Assembly (NCBI GenBank): GCA_963667815.1
Contig: OY764021.1
Source: Saccharicrinis sp963667815
GTDB taxonomy: Bacteria; Bacteroidota; Bacteroidia; Bacteroidales; Marinilabiliaceae
DNA: 64,000 nucleotides
Strand: one strand, 5' to 3'
Shown piece after piece: positions 1-8,801 of this stretch. The position numbers and the translations under genes are program-made. Position 1 is the first letter of the stretch; the number at the start of each line of letters is the position of its first letter. The notes beneath the pieces were generated by a model, which made no database searches, had not been told where the DNA came from, and saw nothing but the letters and a program-made list of their open reading frames with translations.

Positions 1-474
1 CATTGCATATTTACTTGCAGAATAGCCTGTGCGTGCAGGTAAGCCAATAAATCCTGCAATGGAAGAAATTCCTGTTACTGAACCTTTGGACTCTAACAAG
101 TATGGTAAGGCGTATTTAGTACAATAAACCGTTCCCCAAAAATTTACATCCATTAATTGTTTAAGAACATTCAAATCAACATCTTTAAATAAAGCCCGCA
201 TTGAAATACCAGCGTTGTTTATTAAAATGTCGATTCGTTTATATTTACTGACAGTTTGCTCAATTAAATTTTTACAATCCTCTTCTTTGCTAACATCGAT
301 AGCTATGCTTATTGCATCAATACCTTTATTTTTGAATTCGGATTCAATTTCTTTTAGCTTATCAACCGATCGGGCTGCAAGAACCAGTTTTGAACCTCTT
401 TGTGCATATTCTTTTGCCAGCGCTAAGCCAATTCCAGAGGATGCACCTGTAATAACTACTACTTTATTTTGCAT
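1..474 (-). CDS. Short-chain dehydrogenase/reductase (SDR), C-terminus cut by window edge
   Basis: A minus-strand frame opens with ATG at 474 and stays open for 158 codons to the window edge, so the gene is partial. It reads as a classical SDR: TGASSGIG cofactor motif at about residues 9-16, NNAG near residue 88, a Ser in an SSIAG stretch, and a YSASK active site (Tyr and Lys four apart) just before the edge. These enzymes are cytosolic NAD(P)H-dependent oxidoreductases. The substrate cannot be told from this part. It is divergent from the lipoprotein gene at 719. An open frame on the other strand at 215-547 is its antisense shadow. Confidence 0.93.
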   Translation of the reverse strand, partial: MQNKVVVITGASSGIGLALAKEYAQRGSKLVLAARSVDKLKEIESEFKNKGIDAISIAIDVSKEEDCKNLIEQTVSKYKRIDILINNAGISMRALFKDVDLNVLKQLMDVNFWGTVYCTKYALPYLLESKGSVTGISSIAGFIGLPARTGYSASKYAM

Positions 475-650
475 GATATTATTTTATGAGGCTTCAAAAA
501 TATTAAATAAGTTAGTAATGCATCTATATTTTAAGGTTTGCTTTTAAATTTTTCTAAAATCATATGTATTGACAATTATTTGAGTTAACACCAAAGGGAA
601 TTTTATCAACAAATAGACTAATCCATTAAATGTGGTATTAAAAACAAGTT

Positions 651-658
651 TATCTTTG
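651..658 (+). promoter_or_regulatory. Bacteroidota -7 box (TATCTTTG) for the META lipoprotein gene
   Basis: TATCTTTG matches the TAnnTTTG -7 consensus of the Bacteroidota primary sigma factor. It lies about 60 bases before the ATG at 719. No clear TTG is seen at the -33 position. Confidence 0.55.
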
Positions 659-718
659 TCTTGTTCTTTTGTTTATTAGAGAATGATATTTAAATAAAAC
701 GATAAAATTGGTATTGGC

Positions 719-1519
719 ATGAAACAGTATATTTTCATTTTTGTCCTTATGTTTACTGCGTTGTCTTGTAACACAAAGGTTATTAAGAGTACTTCTGAAA
801 AAGAGAGTTCTTTAAAAACCGAAAACCTTGCGAATACTAAAGGGTTTGAAATGCAAATGAAAGGAGTTGATTTTAGTGCTTGTGGTAATGATTCTGATTG
901 GAGTTTAGAAATCGATTTTGATCAAAAGGTTAAATTTATATCTGAAGAACTAAAGCAAGATATTGTTATTCCGATTAAGTCAAATATTATTCATACTGAT
1001 GGAGAACAGAGCTATTATGAATTTAAAAGGGGAGGAAAGGCTATCAAAATTAGTATAAAGAAGAATGATAATCCTTTTTTATCTGATGAGATTAATAAAC
1101 CATACGTTGTTAAAGTAGACGTTAAAACAGACTCAAAATCTGAATTTGTGTCGAATTCTGGTACGGGTGAATATTATGGAAGTTTAGTAATGCATGATAT
1201 TTGGGGGCTTGCATCTATTAATGGTAAAAACGTTTCTGCCTACCAATGTAACAAGAGACCTTATATTGAAATTCATCTGGATAATAACCGGATTAGTGGT
1301 TTTTTAGGATGTAATACATTTGGTTCTAAAGTTTATTTTGGATTGAATACGATTACATTAAATCATTTAATGAGTACCAAGATGGCCTGTTTAAATTCAA
1401 ACATTGAGGATGATTTTGCTGAAGCATTGAGTAATCAAACTTTTCAGTATAAAGTTGAAAATGGCATATTAACACTTGTAAATAAAAGTGAAGCATTGAT
1501 TTTTAAAAAGATGGACTAA
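719..1519 (+). CDS. META (HslJ-like) domain lipoprotein
   Basis: 266 aa. The N-terminus is a lipoprotein signal with a Cys at residue 17 (TALSC), so it is probably anchored in an envelope membrane. The middle part (about 30-150) is unassigned. The C-terminal third (about 158-265) has the META/DUF306 pattern: a WGLASING start, a GFLGCNTF stretch, a STKMAC stretch and a closing LVN-x5-LIFKK strand. META domains occur in HslJ-like envelope proteins, often linked to stress or antibiotic tolerance; the molecular role is not established. It is followed after 6 bases by the HAD phosphatase, so the two may be co-transcribed. Confidence 0.8.
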   Translation: MKQYIFIFVLMFTALSCNTKVIKSTSEKESSLKTENLANTKGFEMQMKGVDFSACGNDSDWSLEIDFDQKVKFISEELKQDIVIPIKSNIIHTDGEQSYYEFKRGGKAIKISIKKNDNPFLSDEINKPYVVKVDVKTDSKSEFVSNSGTGEYYGSLVMHDIWGLASINGKNVSAYQCNKRPYIEIHLDNNRISGFLGCNTFGSKVYFGLNTITLNHLMSTKMACLNSNIEDDFAEALSNQTFQYKVENGILTLVNKSEALIFKKMD

Positions 1520-1525
1520 GAGATA

Positions 1526-2371
1526 ATGGAGATTAAAAGATTTAAGGAACTGGTAGAACAGTATAAAGTGGTTTTTTTTGATGCATATGGGGTTTTAAGA
1601 AAGCATCATGGAATGATTAAGGGAGTAGAAGAAATGCTCTCTTTTTTAGTAGAAGAGGGTATAGATTTTTATATTATAACAAATGATGCATCCCGGTCAC
1701 CTAGATTATTAGCAAAAGTATATCAGGATTATGGTATTGATCTGGTTAAAGAAGAAAATATGATTTCTTCAGCCATGATGAGTGTGGAATTTTTAAAAGA
1801 AAATGTTTATCCGGGTTCTATAATAGCTTATTTGGGCCGCGAAACGTCAGAACATTTTATTAGAAGTGCAGATTTGATACCAATTCGCATGGAGGATGTG
1901 GTTGAAAAAGATTATCCAGAACTTGGCGGTATTATGTTATTCGATGATGGAGGATATGAATTTCATCCAGGGATTAATAAAACTTTAAATGTTATTAGAG
2001 GTACTGATGTGCCTGTAATTGTAGCAAATCCTGATAAAATATATCCGGTAAGTGATGGGGAATTTGCCATAGCAATAGGTAGTATTGCCAATATGATGGA
2101 GGCTGTAAGCAATCGAAAATTCTTTTATTTTGGAAAACCAGATGTAAGTATATTTGAGTATGCTTATGAAATAGCCAATACAAAACGCAAAGTATCAAAA
2201 AGAGAAGTGTTAATGGTAGGAGATACTCTTGATACTGATATTATTGGAGGAAATCAGTTTGGAATAGATACTGCCTTGGTGTTATCAGGAAGTACTATTG
2301 AAAAACAAGCTGAATCTTTGATTAAGCAAATGGGAATTGTACCAACGCATATATGTAAATCAGTAGTGTAA
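1526..2371 (+). CDS. HAD-superfamily IIA hydrolase (NagD-like)
   Basis: 281 aa, a usual length for HAD-IIA phosphatases. Motif I is FFDAYGVL with the nucleophile at Asp19; the usual second Asp (DxD) is Tyr21, as in HAD-IIA subgroups with a D-x-[WY]-G-V motif. Motif II is YIITNDASRS, the motif III Lys is in FGKPD, and motif IV is MVGDTLDTDIIGG. The C2 cap lies between motifs II and III. It is likely a cytosolic phosphatase for a small phosphorylated metabolite; the substrate is unknown. It follows the META gene by 6 bases and precedes the PLD-like gene by 39. Confidence 0.88.
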   Translation: MEIKRFKELVEQYKVVFFDAYGVLRKHHGMIKGVEEMLSFLVEEGIDFYIITNDASRSPRLLAKVYQDYGIDLVKEENMISSAMMSVEFLKENVYPGSIIAYLGRETSEHFIRSADLIPIRMEDVVEKDYPELGGIMLFDDGGYEFHPGINKTLNVIRGTDVPVIVANPDKIYPVSDGEFAIAIGSIANMMEAVSNRKFFYFGKPDVSIFEYAYEIANTKRKVSKREVLMVGDTLDTDIIGGNQFGIDTALVLSGSTIEKQAESLIKQMGIVPTHICKSVV

Positions 2372-2410
2372 TAAATTAATAATCTTTACAAATACTACCT
2401 TTTGTGAATT

Positions 2411-3067
2411 ATGGAGAATGTGCTCAATTATTTTAGATCATTAAAGCCTGATACGGTTAAAACTATAGATAATAAGGATGTATTACATCAAATTTCGGAG
2501 TTAAATCATTACGATAGAAAGCAGTTACGAGAGAGTTTATTGCAGGATTCTTTGCGTTTTAAAAGTAATAAAGAAGCTGTAGAGTGGTTACAGGGGTGTT
2601 TTGATATAATTGATAAACATACATTTCGTATTCACAAGGTGTTATTTAGTCCTGGTACTGATATTGGTAATACTTTAAACGATTTGCTCAATAAGGCGAA
2701 AAAAAGTGTATTGCTTTGTGTTTTTTCAATAACAGACCATCGATTGGCAAAAGATATCTGGGAATGCCATAAAAGGGGTGTACAAGTAAAGGTGATTACC
2801 GATGACCGAAAAATATTCGACAGAGGATCTGAGATTCAGAATTTACGAAATAAAGGTATTGATATAAAGATAGACCACTCCGAATATCATATGCACAATA
2901 AATTTGGAATTATTGATGACAGGATTGCTTTTACAGGCAGTTTTAACTGGACTTATACGGCTCAAAAACATAACCAGGAAAATCTTTTGGTTACAACAAA
3001 TCAATCTATTGTAGAGCAATTTAAAAGTGAGTTTGATCGTCTTTGGCAGGAGATGTTTAAGCTTTAA
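2411..3067 (+). CDS. Phospholipase D-like nuclease, single HKD motif
   Basis: 218 aa with one PLD domain in about residues 75-215. The HxKxxxxD motif is His162, Lys164 and Asp169, followed by TGSFNWT, the usual Ser/Asn continuation of PLDc_2 proteins. One HKD motif suggests that it works as a homodimer, like the Nuc or mitoPLD type. There is no signal peptide, so it is probably cytosolic. The N-terminal 70 residues are charged and unassigned. Nuclease activity is inferred from the family; phospholipid hydrolysis is a less likely alternative. Confidence 0.85.
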   Translation: MENVLNYFRSLKPDTVKTIDNKDVLHQISELNHYDRKQLRESLLQDSLRFKSNKEAVEWLQGCFDIIDKHTFRIHKVLFSPGTDIGNTLNDLLNKAKKSVLLCVFSITDHRLAKDIWECHKRGVQVKVITDDRKIFDRGSEIQNLRNKGIDIKIDHSEYHMHNKFGIIDDRIAFTGSFNWTYTAQKHNQENLLVTTNQSIVEQFKSEFDRLWQEMFKL

Positions 3068-3123
3068 TATTTGTACATATTGAGGTCTGGTGATATATAC
3101 GCTAAAACATTAAGCTAATTAAT

Positions 3124-3131
3124 TATCTTTG
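3124..3131 (+). promoter_or_regulatory. -7 box (TATCTTTG) of the cvfB-like gene
   Basis: TATCTTTG fits TAnnTTTG. Transcription would start near 3137, downstream of a possible TTG start at 3129, which supports the ATG at 3153 as the true start of the next gene. Confidence 0.6.
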
Positions 3132-3152
3132 CAGCATAAAGTAAATAAAGCA

Positions 3153-3989
3153 ATGGCAGAAATAGGTAAATACAACGTTTTAAAAGTTGTTAAAGATTTA
3201 GATTTTGGATTATATCTTGACGGAGGTGAATTAGGAGAAATACTTCTTCCTCGCAGATATGTACCCATTAACTGTACAGTAGATGATGAACTTGAAGTAT
3301 TTATCTATTTAGATTCTGAAGATCGTTTAATTGCAACCACAGAAATGCCAGAGGCTGAAGTGGGAGAGTTTGCCTACTTAAAAGCTGTTGAGGTTGGTAA
3401 AGTAGGAGCATTTATGGATTGGGGTTTACCCAAAGACTTACTGGTTCCGTTTAGAGAACAAAAAGCTGATATAGAAAAGGGGAGAGGTTATGTGGTTTAT
3501 GTTTATCTTGATGATGAAAGTAAAAGAATTGCCGCATCTTCAAAAGTGGAGAAGTTTTTAGATAATATTCCGCCTGAGTATGAGGAAGGTCAGGAAGTTG
3601 ATTTATTGATATATCATCAGAGTGATTTAGGTTATAAAGCCATTATAAATAACACACATTCGGGAATGATATATGCCAATGAGGTGTTTAAAAAAATAAG
3701 AAAAGGTGACAAATTAAAAGGATATGTCAAGAAAGTGCGATCTGATGATAAAATAGATTTAATGCTTGAAAAATCTGGTTATGAAAAAGTGGATTCAATA
3801 GCACAATCTATTCTTGACAAACTAAAGGATCATCAAAACTTCTTAAAAATAACAGATAAAAGTCCTGCCGACGAAATTTCAAGTATGTTTGGAATAAGTA
3901 AGAAGAACTTTAAAAAGGCAATTGGTACACTTTATAAGCAGCGTATTATTTCTATTGATCCTGATGGAATCAGATATATTAAAAAGTAG
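3153..3989 (+). CDS. CvfB-like S1 RNA-binding protein
   Basis: 278 aa from the ATG at 3153. An in-frame TTG at 3129 overlaps the promoter and is rejected. The protein has tandem S1-like beta-barrel stretches (about 5-65, 70-135, 140-210, the last with GDKLKGYVKKVRSDDKIDL) and a C-terminal winged helix (ISKKNFKKAIGTLYKQ, about 230-275). This is the layout of the CvfB/YitL family, known from Staphylococcus as a virulence-factor regulator that binds RNA. It is followed by a strong terminator, so it is probably monocistronic. Confidence 0.85.
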   Translation: MAEIGKYNVLKVVKDLDFGLYLDGGELGEILLPRRYVPINCTVDDELEVFIYLDSEDRLIATTEMPEAEVGEFAYLKAVEVGKVGAFMDWGLPKDLLVPFREQKADIEKGRGYVVYVYLDDESKRIAASSKVEKFLDNIPPEYEEGQEVDLLIYHQSDLGYKAIINNTHSGMIYANEVFKKIRKGDKLKGYVKKVRSDDKIDLMLEKSGYEKVDSIAQSILDKLKDHQNFLKITDKSPADEISSMFGISKKNFKKAIGTLYKQRIISIDPDGIRYIKK

Positions 3990-4031
3990 TTTGAGTACAA
4001 TCAACTACTGATTTGTTATAAAATATATTAG

Positions 4032-4075
4032 AATCACTTTGTGAAACCTTTATGGATTCCAAAGTGATTTTTTTT
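4032..4075 (+). terminator. Intrinsic terminator after the cvfB-like gene
   Basis: Perfect 10-base arms AATCACTTTG (4032-4041) and CAAAGTGATT (4060-4069), followed by a run of T. Confidence 0.85.
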
Positions 4076-4153
4076 GAGTTAATATTTAGGGTTTTTGGTT
4101 GCGTTACCAATGTAATATCAAATATATCTGATAGAATGGTTTGGCCCAGTTTA

Positions 4154-4410
4154 AAACAACAGGGCTACGCCCCTCAATTGCAATATGGACGCTATGTGCT
4201 ACTAAGAAATCAGGCCTAACGGCCCTATGGAGCGTGTAGCAATATTATTTACCTCTGCATTAAAAATTCTAAATGCAATCCTTTATACTTTTAAATAATT
4301 ACAACGCTGTAAATAAAGGGTCATAGGCCTGTTATCATATTAGCCATGGGTGGATAGCCCATGGTATAAAATATAATGTAACACAATAGCCACGCAGTGG
4401 TGATGTCTTT
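4154..4410 (+). repeat. Multi-hairpin intergenic repeat, copy A
   Basis: A string of small palindromic modules: GGGCTACGCCC, GGCCTAACGGCC, an AGGCCTGTTAT module, CCATGGG...CCCATGG, and CCACGCAGTGG followed by TGATGTCTT. The same modules recur in the same order in copies B-D. No coding frame runs through it. It fills most of the gene-free stretch 3990-4884 together with copies B and C. Confidence 0.8.
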
Positions 4411-4489
4411 GTAGCTTTCAATTTTTAACATACAAATTCAAAATAACCTCGGTTTCCAATACCATTTTGAATGGTATAGCCATGGTTAA

Positions 4490-4676
4490 GACAGCAGGGC
4501 TACGCCCCTTGAACACAATAATATACCTTTTTTCTACCAAGAAATCAGGCCTAAAGGCCCTTTAATTGCAAAGCTGAAAATCAAGGGCCATAGGCCTGTT
4601 ATCTTATTAGCCATGGGTGTTAGCCCAGGGTATAAAATGAATTTTAATACAAGAGCCACGCAGTGGTGATGTCTTT
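4490..4676 (+). repeat. Multi-hairpin intergenic repeat, copy B
   Basis: Same module order as copy A: GGGCTACGCCCC, GGCCTAAAGGCC, GGCCATAGGCC, CCATGGG...GCCCAGGG, CCACGCAGTGG. A stretch of about 60 bases starting at TTTAATTGCAAAGCTG is almost identical to copy C, which suggests recent duplication. Confidence 0.8.
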
Positions 4677-4688
4677 ACAGAATTCCCC

Positions 4689-4841
4689 AAATTATAATAC
4701 GGACGTTATATTCTACTAAGAAATCTTTAATTGCAAAGCTGAAAATCAAGGGCCATAGGCCTGTTATCTCATTAGCCATGGGTGCTAGCCCATGGTATAA
4801 AAACCAAATGTAACACAATAGCCATGTAGTGGTGATGTCTT
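4689..4841 (+). repeat. Multi-hairpin intergenic repeat, copy C (lacks the first module)
   Basis: Contains GGCCATAGGCC, CCATGGG...CCCATGG and a degenerate last module (CCATGTAGTGG). The GGGCTACGCCC and GGCCTAAxGGCC modules are missing. Confidence 0.78.
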
Positions 4842-4884
4842 AGAAGAAATGAATTAATAAATAAACATTCTTTATTATTGGCTA

Positions 4885-5685
4885 TTAAATTTTATCCTGT
4901 TCTTTTTTAATGTAATCGGCAATTTCAACTAAAGGAGCTACCCAAATTTTCTTTTGATGTTTGGCTATGTAATGTATCAATTCCTGGTGAGCCTTAAGAG
5001 ATACGTTAAGACTATGCTCTCCACCTACTCCGTGGAATAAGAAAACCAATAAGGTATGAGTTTTTGATGCTTGTTTTACCAGGTCAATCATTTCTGCACC
5101 AGATTGACCATTCATCATATAACATTGAATATCATTTAAATCAATCTCATTAATGTGTTGTAAGCCAGATTGAACACCTCTGGCTCCAACAAAATCATTT
5201 TCTAATGATTTATAATAATTTACGGTGTCTATAAATGCATCTCCGCATGGATAGGCAAAAGTACGCTCTTGTTTTCCATCGATAGCTTGCAGTAGTGTAT
5301 TTGTAATTTTAATTTCATTTACTGCTCTATAAACAGAATATGTACTTAGGTCTTTTTCTTCAGAAACCCATTCTCGTCCCTCAAGTTTTCCGGTACAAGG
5401 GTGCGTTAAAGAATGATTCCCCAGTTCGTGGCCATTTTCTGCGGCAAGTCTCCATTCGTTCATTCTATTTTTAATAACAGGAGATTCGCCCTGCAAGTAA
5501 AAGGTACCTTTAATATTACTCGAATCCAGACATGGAATCACATGATCCAGATGCACATTTAAGGCATCATCATAGGTAAGTACTACGGCACATTGTTTAC
5601 CGTTCCACTTAGCGTGTTTTTGTGCATTTATTATAGGAGTAATTAATGATAAGATAATAATGACAAAAGAATGGATAAGCTTCAT
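4885..5685 (-). CDS. Polysaccharide deacetylase (CE4, NodB-like)
   Basis: 266 aa with a cleavable signal peptide (about 1-21, ending INAQ). NodB motifs are present: LTYDDA with the catalytic and metal Asp39/Asp40, metal ligands in NHSLTHP (His91, His95), FAYPCGD near residue 143, and a late LFHGVGGEH with the catalytic His. This indicates a metal-dependent N- or O-deacetylase of the periplasm or cell surface, acting on chitooligosaccharide, peptidoglycan, xylan or exopolysaccharide; the substrate cannot be chosen from sequence. It starts 12 bases after the stop of the CsgG/LpoB-like gene, so both are probably in one minus-strand operon. Confidence 0.88.
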   Translation of the reverse strand: MKLIHSFVIIILSLITPIINAQKHAKWNGKQCAVVLTYDDALNVHLDHVIPCLDSSNIKGTFYLQGESPVIKNRMNEWRLAAENGHELGNHSLTHPCTGKLEGREWVSEEKDLSTYSVYRAVNEIKITNTLLQAIDGKQERTFAYPCGDAFIDTVNYYKSLENDFVGARGVQSGLQHINEIDLNDIQCYMMNGQSGAEMIDLVKQASKTHTLLVFLFHGVGGEHSLNVSLKAHQELIHYIAKHQKKIWVAPLVEIADYIKKEQDKI

Positions 5686-5697
5686 GGTAAAACAAGT

Positions 5698-6585
5698 TTA
5701 TTTTAGTAGATGATTGTAATTATCAACCAGGTCATTTATGATTTCAGAAGAAGATAATTTTTTGGTTTTTAATGCCTTTTTAACAGGAGCTCCTTCTCTT
5801 CTTTTTGTACTGGTATTCAATGTTTCTGCTATATAGTATACCTCTTTACTTGATTCTTTAAGTGTGATTAGAGCAATGTGCTTGCATTTGTATTGTGCCC
5901 TGAATTTTCCACAGATATAACTTACAGATCCGTTTGAAACACGATTTGCAACCTGAATATTGTATTTTTCTCCAAATCGTAAAGTCATTTTATCAATAAT
6001 TGCTTTAGCTAATTCCGTTTTGTTATCAGGGCGAATAGCAATAAGTAAAGTATTTTCAGCCGGAGGTGTTTTTATTAAAGGATTTTGCTTTACTGGCGTT
6101 GGTTGTTGCACTTGTTTCTGAGGAACATAATTGCCGTTTTTAATGAGTTTGTTGGCAATTTGCTGACTCACTTGTATTAAATCGTTAGTACCTTGTTGAG
6201 TAGATCCTGTTGCTTGTAAAACAACTTTGGCTGAAGTTACATTAACCATTTTAAGCGATATGTAAAAGTTATTGCCTAAAGGAACCACAGAACCATAACA
6301 AACTAAATCAGCACCCATCATTTTTCCCAGTTTACTAATCTGAGAATCATCAACTAAACCTTTACTTTGAAATTGTGCTTCGGCCAATACCTTTTCAATC
6401 ATTGTACGTTCAACCACTGTATATGAAGGAGTATTAACTATAGCATTACTAATTTCTTCTCTAACAATGCTTTTAATTCCATTAGCTACTTCTCCATCAG
6501 GATCAAAGACAGCCACTTTTTTGTCGTCTTGTGCAACTAAAGATAAGGTGTAAAAGCAAAAGATGATTAGGAATAGATGTTTCAT
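5698..6585 (-). CDS. CsgG/LpoB-like secreted protein
   Basis: 295 aa with a signal peptide ending near LVAQ. Residues about 22-150 have the CsgG/LpoB/FlgO-like fold pattern: VAVFDPDGEV, a YTVVERTMIEKVLAEAQFQ helix, and GADLVCYGSV. Family members sense or activate envelope machinery or form outer-membrane secretion pores. No lipobox Cys is seen here, so it may be a soluble periplasmic form. A Pro/Gln-rich linker (about 155-175) leads to an unassigned C-terminal domain. It is upstream of the deacetylase and downstream of the LPP20-like gene on the same strand. Confidence 0.72.
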   Translation of the reverse strand: MKHLFLIIFCFYTLSLVAQDDKKVAVFDPDGEVANGIKSIVREEISNAIVNTPSYTVVERTMIEKVLAEAQFQSKGLVDDSQISKLGKMMGADLVCYGSVVPLGNNFYISLKMVNVTSAKVVLQATGSTQQGTNDLIQVSQQIANKLIKNGNYVPQKQVQQPTPVKQNPLIKTPPAENTLLIAIRPDNKTELAKAIIDKMTLRFGEKYNIQVANRVSNGSVSYICGKFRAQYKCKHIALITLKESSKEVYYIAETLNTSTKRREGAPVKKALKTKKLSSSEIINDLVDNYNHLLK

Positions 6586-6780
6586 GAGTTTTAATTTTCT
6601 TTTTTAGGCCGTATTGAAATAACCAGAATAATCAGTCCCCGATTTAAGGTAAAGATATGGTTGATATTTCAATTTAAATGGCTCGTTTCAAATCATTTAT
6701 TAATTTACATTAAGACAATACTGATTTTATAGTAATGCTCTTTATGCTGTAGTTTTTGTTATGTGAGATACAAAAATAAA

Positions 6781-7830
6781 CTAATTTTTAATCCGAGTAA
6801 GTAAATCTTTGACTAAAGTAGCAGCAATTTCTTCATAGGCATCAACAGCTGCCTCTTGGTAACTTACCATACTATTGCCTTTTTTACTTATTTTATTTTC
6901 GTATTCAGTTTTTTGATTATATACTTTGGTAAGTTTTATTTCAGCATCCACATAGCTCGAATATACATCCAGATATAACTTGTTTTTACGTGCCGACGCC
7001 TTTATGGCTACAATCCAATCAGCTAGTGTTTTATCGTTTGTAAAACTACAGCCATTATCTGATAATTCAGCTTTAGTTTTGTTTTCAAGTGTGTTGTCCT
7101 TATTACCAAATAGTAAGGCATTACAATCAAAGTATATGTATATACCCTGCTCAAGTTCACTAAGTGTTTGAATAACGGTATTTCGTAATTCAATTGACTT
7201 GTTTATTTGTAAACCGCTATCATCTATGTTTTTATCAACCGCAGTAAGTAAACCCTGTGCGTATTCATTTTTAGCAAAAAGCGCAATGGTTTTTTGAAGT
7301 TCATCCTGAGCCTTTGATTTTTCAGCAGTTGATATTAGCTCATTTGCCGTTTTTATTATTCCTTCAATTTGCTGAATGTTAATGTTGATATTGGCTTTGT
7401 AATAACCAATTACCTCGTATCTGTTAACATAAGCAAACGCATAAATAAAATCGTTTTGGGTGTTATGATAGGTTTCAACCTTAATGTTGTTTATTTCTGC
7501 ATCTGTCTCAGATTGAGTATGAGTTTCAAACGTATTTTTGATTTCTTCATTATCGCCAAATGAAGTGCTTTGTGCATAATTTTGTGATACTGTTTTTACT
7601 GAAGAAACAACACTTCTGGCCAAATCTCCCACAGCCATATTTTTAATTCGTTGCAGCGATTCTGACAATGATTCATCTTTATCTTTTACATCCTGAGCAA
7701 AACCCGACAAGAATGTATGATTAGGATATTGTGTTTCTCTCCATGTTGAATTAATCCAGTTCGGCTCTTTTTGTGCTAAAAGGCAAAAGTTTATTGAAAT
7801 AAGAGATAATAGAATAAAGTATCTAGTCAT
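6781..7830 (-). CDS. LPP20-family envelope protein
   Basis: 349 aa with a signal peptide ending near LLAQ. The N-terminal region (about 20-135) fits the LPP20/DUF400-like pattern: PNWINSTW, HTFLSGFAQ, and a long helix with MAVGDLARSV. The remainder is a helical region (about 150-215) and a domain with a Cys pair that could be related to CsgG/LpoB-like domains. LPP20-like and CsgG-like proteins are often neighbours in Bacteroidota, and here they are the nearest same-strand genes, separated by 195 bases. The role is probably outer-membrane or periplasmic; the function is unknown. Confidence 0.68.
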   Translation of the reverse strand: MTRYFILLSLISINFCLLAQKEPNWINSTWRETQYPNHTFLSGFAQDVKDKDESLSESLQRIKNMAVGDLARSVVSSVKTVSQNYAQSTSFGDNEEIKNTFETHTQSETDAEINNIKVETYHNTQNDFIYAFAYVNRYEVIGYYKANININIQQIEGIIKTANELISTAEKSKAQDELQKTIALFAKNEYAQGLLTAVDKNIDDSGLQINKSIELRNTVIQTLSELEQGIYIYFDCNALLFGNKDNTLENKTKAELSDNGCSFTNDKTLADWIVAIKASARKNKLYLDVYSSYVDAEIKLTKVYNQKTEYENKISKKGNSMVSYQEAAVDAYEEIAATLVKDLLTRIKN

Positions 7831-8079
7831 AGGTTATTATTTAATATGCTAAAGATAAATTAAATTCAATGTGTGTCAAATACTACATAATTATATTGCG
7901 GCCTTTTTTATCTATTTATATATAGTTAATAGGTGTTTTCAATGTTGTATTAGTTAAACCCATCATTGTGCATTATAAAATCTATTAACCATACCCCTAC
8001 AATAATACACTTACTAATCAAGCATTCTGTTTTCTACTTCCTGATCACTACTTTATCGTGCTGTTATCGCAAATCTATG

Positions 8080-8226
8080 GTGTACAGGTTGTGTACAGGT
8101 CGCGTAGCGGTTGCGATCATTTGCGAAGCAGTTGCGTAGCTGTCTAGTCCCCTTTGCGATGCAGTTGCGATAAATTTGCGATAAAATGGGCTGGATTTGC
8201 GTACACTTTGCGATAAACTTGCGATG
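8080..8226. repeat. Degenerate TTGCG-rich repeat block
   Basis: Opens with an 11-base tandem (GTGTACAGGTT, then GTGTACAGGTC; 8080-8101). TTGCG then occurs nine times between 8111 and 8223, mostly as TTGCGAT or TTGCGATAA. The block is GC-richer than its surroundings. Confidence 0.7.
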
Positions 8227-8290
8227 CCGTAAAGTTTTTAACATTAAGATATTCAGGTTAACGCCTATATGCTATTAACTAATTTAACAA

Positions 8291-8480
8291 AAATATCACC
8301 ACTACGTGGCTCTTGAATTACATTTGGTTTTTATACCATGGGCTATCACCCATGGCTATTGATATAACAGGCCTCTGGCCCTGGATTTACAGCTTTGTAA
8401 CCAAAGGGCTGTTAAGGCCTGTTTTCATAGTAGAACAGAACATCCGTATTGCAATTAAGGGGTGTTAGCCTTGTTATCTT
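8291..8480 (-). repeat. Multi-hairpin intergenic repeat, copy D (inverted)
   Basis: Reverse-complement orientation of copies A-C: CCACTACGTGG, ACCATGGG...CCCATGG, AACAGGCCTCTGGCC, AAGGCCTGTT, then a degenerate AAGGGGTGTTAGCCTTG module. Confidence 0.75.
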
Positions 8481-8801
8481 AAATTTACCACAGTAATCAA
8501 AAAGATATTGAAAACCAAATTTGATTTTGTTTTATGCCAGGTTGCAAGTCCGGATATTATTTTTTGCTGTTCGTTTCATATGATAATAATTTGCTTTTAA
8601 TTACCATATGGCATTTATAGAAGCTCTACCATAGTGTAATGGAGTAGCCTTTTTTAGTAATAAAAAGTCCGTTATGTAATATTAATGTGTTTAAAATAAT
8701 TATTTTAGCAGATCAGTTTGAAATATTTATACACACTAATATCATACAGATTGATATATCGAATTTACATTGTAATTTACAACCTTAAACATTGAATAAT
8801 T

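Larger units (their letters stand above)
7831..8801. other. Long gene-free stretch with two repeat blocks
   Basis: Between divergent genes. It holds a TTGCG-rich block (8080-8226) and repeat copy D (8291-8480). A 63-codon minus-strand frame at 8053-8244 is only a translation of the TTGCG repeats. Nothing else supported. Confidence 0.7.

Noticed and set aside
215..547. Plus-strand frame of 110 codons
   Set aside because: It is the antisense of the SDR gene, whose motifs are clear on the minus strand.
3129..3152. TTG start extending the cvfB-like protein
   Set aside because: It overlaps the -7 box; the ATG at 3153 fits the promoter and the family.
8053..8244. 63-codon minus-strand frame
   Set aside because: It translates the TTGCG repeat block and shows no protein-like features.
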